Assembly: GCF_003595195.1 (NCBI RefSeq)
Contig: NZ_CP032418.1
Span: 1,376,501 to 1,440,500 of the forward strand
From: Paenisporosarcina cavernae
GTDB taxonomy: Bacteria; Bacillota; Bacilli; Bacillales_A; Planococcaceae
DNA: 64,000 nt
Reading direction: 5' to 3'
Shown here piece by piece: positions 62,566 to 64,000 of this stretch. The stretch's first letter is position 1; every line of letters starts with the position of its first letter. The notes under the pieces are model-generated. The model was not told the origin of the DNA. It saw only the letters and a program-made list of their open reading frames with translations, and did not search any database. Position numbers and translations under genes: made by a program.

Positions 62566-63858
62566 ATGCACCAAGAACCCTTAGCGTATCGAATGAGACC
62601 AACAGCACTTGATGAAGTAGTCGGACAAGATGCAATTATTGGACCATCGACTGCACTTTACAAAATGATACAACATGGACATGTGCCATCTATGCTTCTA
62701 TATGGTCCTCCGGGAACAGGAAAAACGTCACTCGCATACGCCATTGCTGGTTCCAGTAATCTACCTTTCTATGCCTTAAATGCCACAAGAGCTGGAAAAA
62801 AAGATGTAGAAACAATTGTCGATGAAGCACGTTTACAAGGAAAAGTCATCCTGTTTTTAGACGAAATTCATCGCTTCAATAAACTTCAACAAGATACTTT
62901 GCTTCCACATGTTGAAAACGGTTCAATCATTTTAATTGGAGCAACAACAGAGAATCCATTTCACGATGTTAACCCAGCTATACGATCTCGTTGTGGTGAA
63001 ATTAAGCAATTAAGTCGTTTGGAAACAAAAGATACTGTTACATTGTTAAAAAGAGCACTAACAGATAAGTCGAAAGGGTTAGGGAAACAGGAGATACAAA
63101 TTACAGAAGAACAAATCGAATCTATCGCAATAGCGGCTTCTGGTGATGCGAGAAAAGCACTAACTTTGTTGGAATCCGTTGTAAGTGCAAGTGATGAAGA
63201 AAATGGCGTTTTACTTATTGAAGATTCTCTTTTGACACAATTAATGAAACGTATAGGAGTTTTTGGAGATAAAAATGGATCCCATTTTTACAACCTATTA
63301 TCTGCACTTCAAAAATCTGTACGCGGAAGTGATGTAAATGCAGCTATGTTCTATTTAGCACACCTACTGGAATCAGGTGATTTAATAGCTGTGAATAGGA
63401 GACTTTTGGTGATGGCGTACGAAGATATAGGCATGGCAAATCCAGATGTTGGTCAACGAGTACTAGCAGCAGTTCAATCAGCAGAAAGGCTCGGAATGCC
63501 AGAAGCAAGAATTCCATTGGCCAATGCAGTTGTCGAAATGGCATTATCTGAGAAATCGAATTCTGCCTATAAAGCCATTGATCAGGCAATGCGCTCTATT
63601 GAAGAAGGATCGATTGCAGACATTCCGAATCATTTAAAAGATACCCATTATGCTGGTGCAGCTGCACTTGGTCACGGAGGTTACCAGTATCCGCATGATA
63701 CCCCTATCGGAACATTTGGTGGCTGGAATGCTCAGTCGTACTTACCCGACAAATTAGTAAAATCAACTTTCTACACGCCAGTCTTAGCTGGCGAAGAAGT
63801 GAAAAAAGCAAAGATTTATGAAAAACTTCAAACATTTCGAAAGCAAGCTGAAAAGTGA
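62566..63858 (+). CDS. rarA: Replication-associated recombination ATPase RarA (MgsA)
   Basis: 430 residues from ATG after GGAG. N-terminal LAYRMRPTALDEVVGQ, Walker A LYGPPGTGKTSLAYA (about 44 to 58), Walker B ILFLDEIHRFNK, then the oligomerisation domain with LGHGGYQYPHD near the end. It helps replication forks at blocks. Divergent from cymR. Confidence 0.95.
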   Translation: MHQEPLAYRMRPTALDEVVGQDAIIGPSTALYKMIQHGHVPSMLLYGPPGTGKTSLAYAIAGSSNLPFYALNATRAGKKDVETIVDEARLQGKVILFLDEIHRFNKLQQDTLLPHVENGSIILIGATTENPFHDVNPAIRSRCGEIKQLSRLETKDTVTLLKRALTDKSKGLGKQEIQITEEQIESIAIAASGDARKALTLLESVVSASDEENGVLLIEDSLLTQLMKRIGVFGDKNGSHFYNLLSALQKSVRGSDVNAAMFYLAHLLESGDLIAVNRRLLVMAYEDIGMANPDVGQRVLAAVQSAERLGMPEARIPLANAVVEMALSEKSNSAYKAIDQAMRSIEEGSIADIPNHLKDTHYAGAAALGHGGYQYPHDTPIGTFGGWNAQSYLPDKLVKSTFYTPVLAGEEVKKAKIYEKLQTFRKQAEK

Positions 63859-63896
63859 AAAATCGACCACTCCTTTGAAGGCAGTGGTCGATTTTT
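63858..63896. terminator. Bidirectional terminator between rarA and tcdA
   Basis: AAAAATCGACCACT, 11-base loop, AGTGGTCGATTTTT. It overlaps both stop codons and can end both convergent genes. Confidence 0.9.
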
Positions 63897-64000
63897 TATA
63901 CTCGTTTTAAAGGGATATCTTTATTGATGTCATTTACAACCCAAGAAGCAGCGATTAAACCGGCTACAGAAGGAACAAAAGCGTTCGAAGAAGGTGGCAT
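63896..64000 (-). CDS. tcdA: tRNA threonylcarbamoyladenosine dehydratase TcdA, C-terminal end
   Basis: Last 34 codons of a gene that enters from the right edge. PPSSNAFVPSVAGLIAAS followed by WVVNDI is the C-terminal signature of the TcdA/CsdL family, which makes the cyclic form of t6A37. The order rarA (yrvN) then tcdA (yrvM) is that of Bacillus. The catalytic part is outside the window. Confidence 0.85.
   Translation of the reverse strand: MPPSSNAFVPSVAGLIAASWVVNDINKDIPLKRV

Overview
The window is a low-GC Gram-positive chromosome from an endospore-forming member of the Bacillales. The spore genes (sigK, spoIIP, gpr), the comE competence locus and the yqe/yrr gene order are those known from Bacillus. 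An intact sigK next to pssA/psd and the general protein character suggest the Planococcaceae side of the order, but that is inference. No rRNA, tRNA or CRISPR array was seen.

Region 1 (1 to about 28.95 kb) is the right part of a prophage; its left end, including any lysis genes, lies outside the window. Almost everything reads leftward. Read in transcription order from the right it carries: integrase and a CI-type repressor (rightward), a Cro-like protein, an excisionase-like HTH protein, small early genes and a BRO-type antirepressor; a recombination/replication block (Rad50-like ATPase, RecT, HNH endonuclease, metallo-beta-lactamase hydrolase, replisome organizer, DnaC-type loader); a block of small unknowns with a DUF1064-like nuclease and a Dam-like methylase; a late transcription regulator; then packaging and virion genes (terS, terL, P22-like portal, scaffold, capsid, adaptor, a P22 gp10-like protein, fibre/Ig-like proteins, a virion protein with a lytic-transglycosylase-like domain, and the start of a large ejection-type protein). 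No tape measure or tail tube gene is visible, which suggests a short-tailed (podovirus-like) virion. Two small genes run against the operon: a Cas2-like/SinR-family protein with its own extended -10 promoter, and a two-TM membrane protein. Regulatory detail includes three TTC-N9-GAA operators, one lying exactly in the spacer of a strong promoter, an RBS-sequestering hairpin, several intrinsic terminators inside the late operon, and an apparent -1 frameshift on GGGAAAG at the start of terS.

Region 2 (about 29 to 43.1 kb) is host core: lepA, spoIIP, gpr, rpsT, holA, yqzM, comEC-comEB-comEA and yqeM-rsfS-yqeK-nadD-yhbY-aroE-yqeH-yqeG. The prophage sits just beyond the 3' end of lepA. Region 3 (43.1 to 46.8 kb) holds divergent psd/pssA, an uninterrupted sigK with a sigma-E-like promoter, mtnN and yrrS. 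Region 4 (47 to 52.3 kb) holds greA, udk, the tRNA wobble-uridine hydroxylation/methylation genes (trhP2, trhP1, trmR) and mltG. Region 5 (52.6 to 64 kb) holds yrzB-ruvX-yrzL-alaS behind a T-box leader, recD2-yrrB-mnmA-cysteine desulfurase-cymR, divergent rarA and the 3' end of tcdA.

Together the host genes serve translation and tRNA modification, sulfur supply to tRNA, DNA uptake and repair, and sporulation. The phage genes form a complete-looking lysogeny switch, a RecT-based recombination module and a morphogenesis module.
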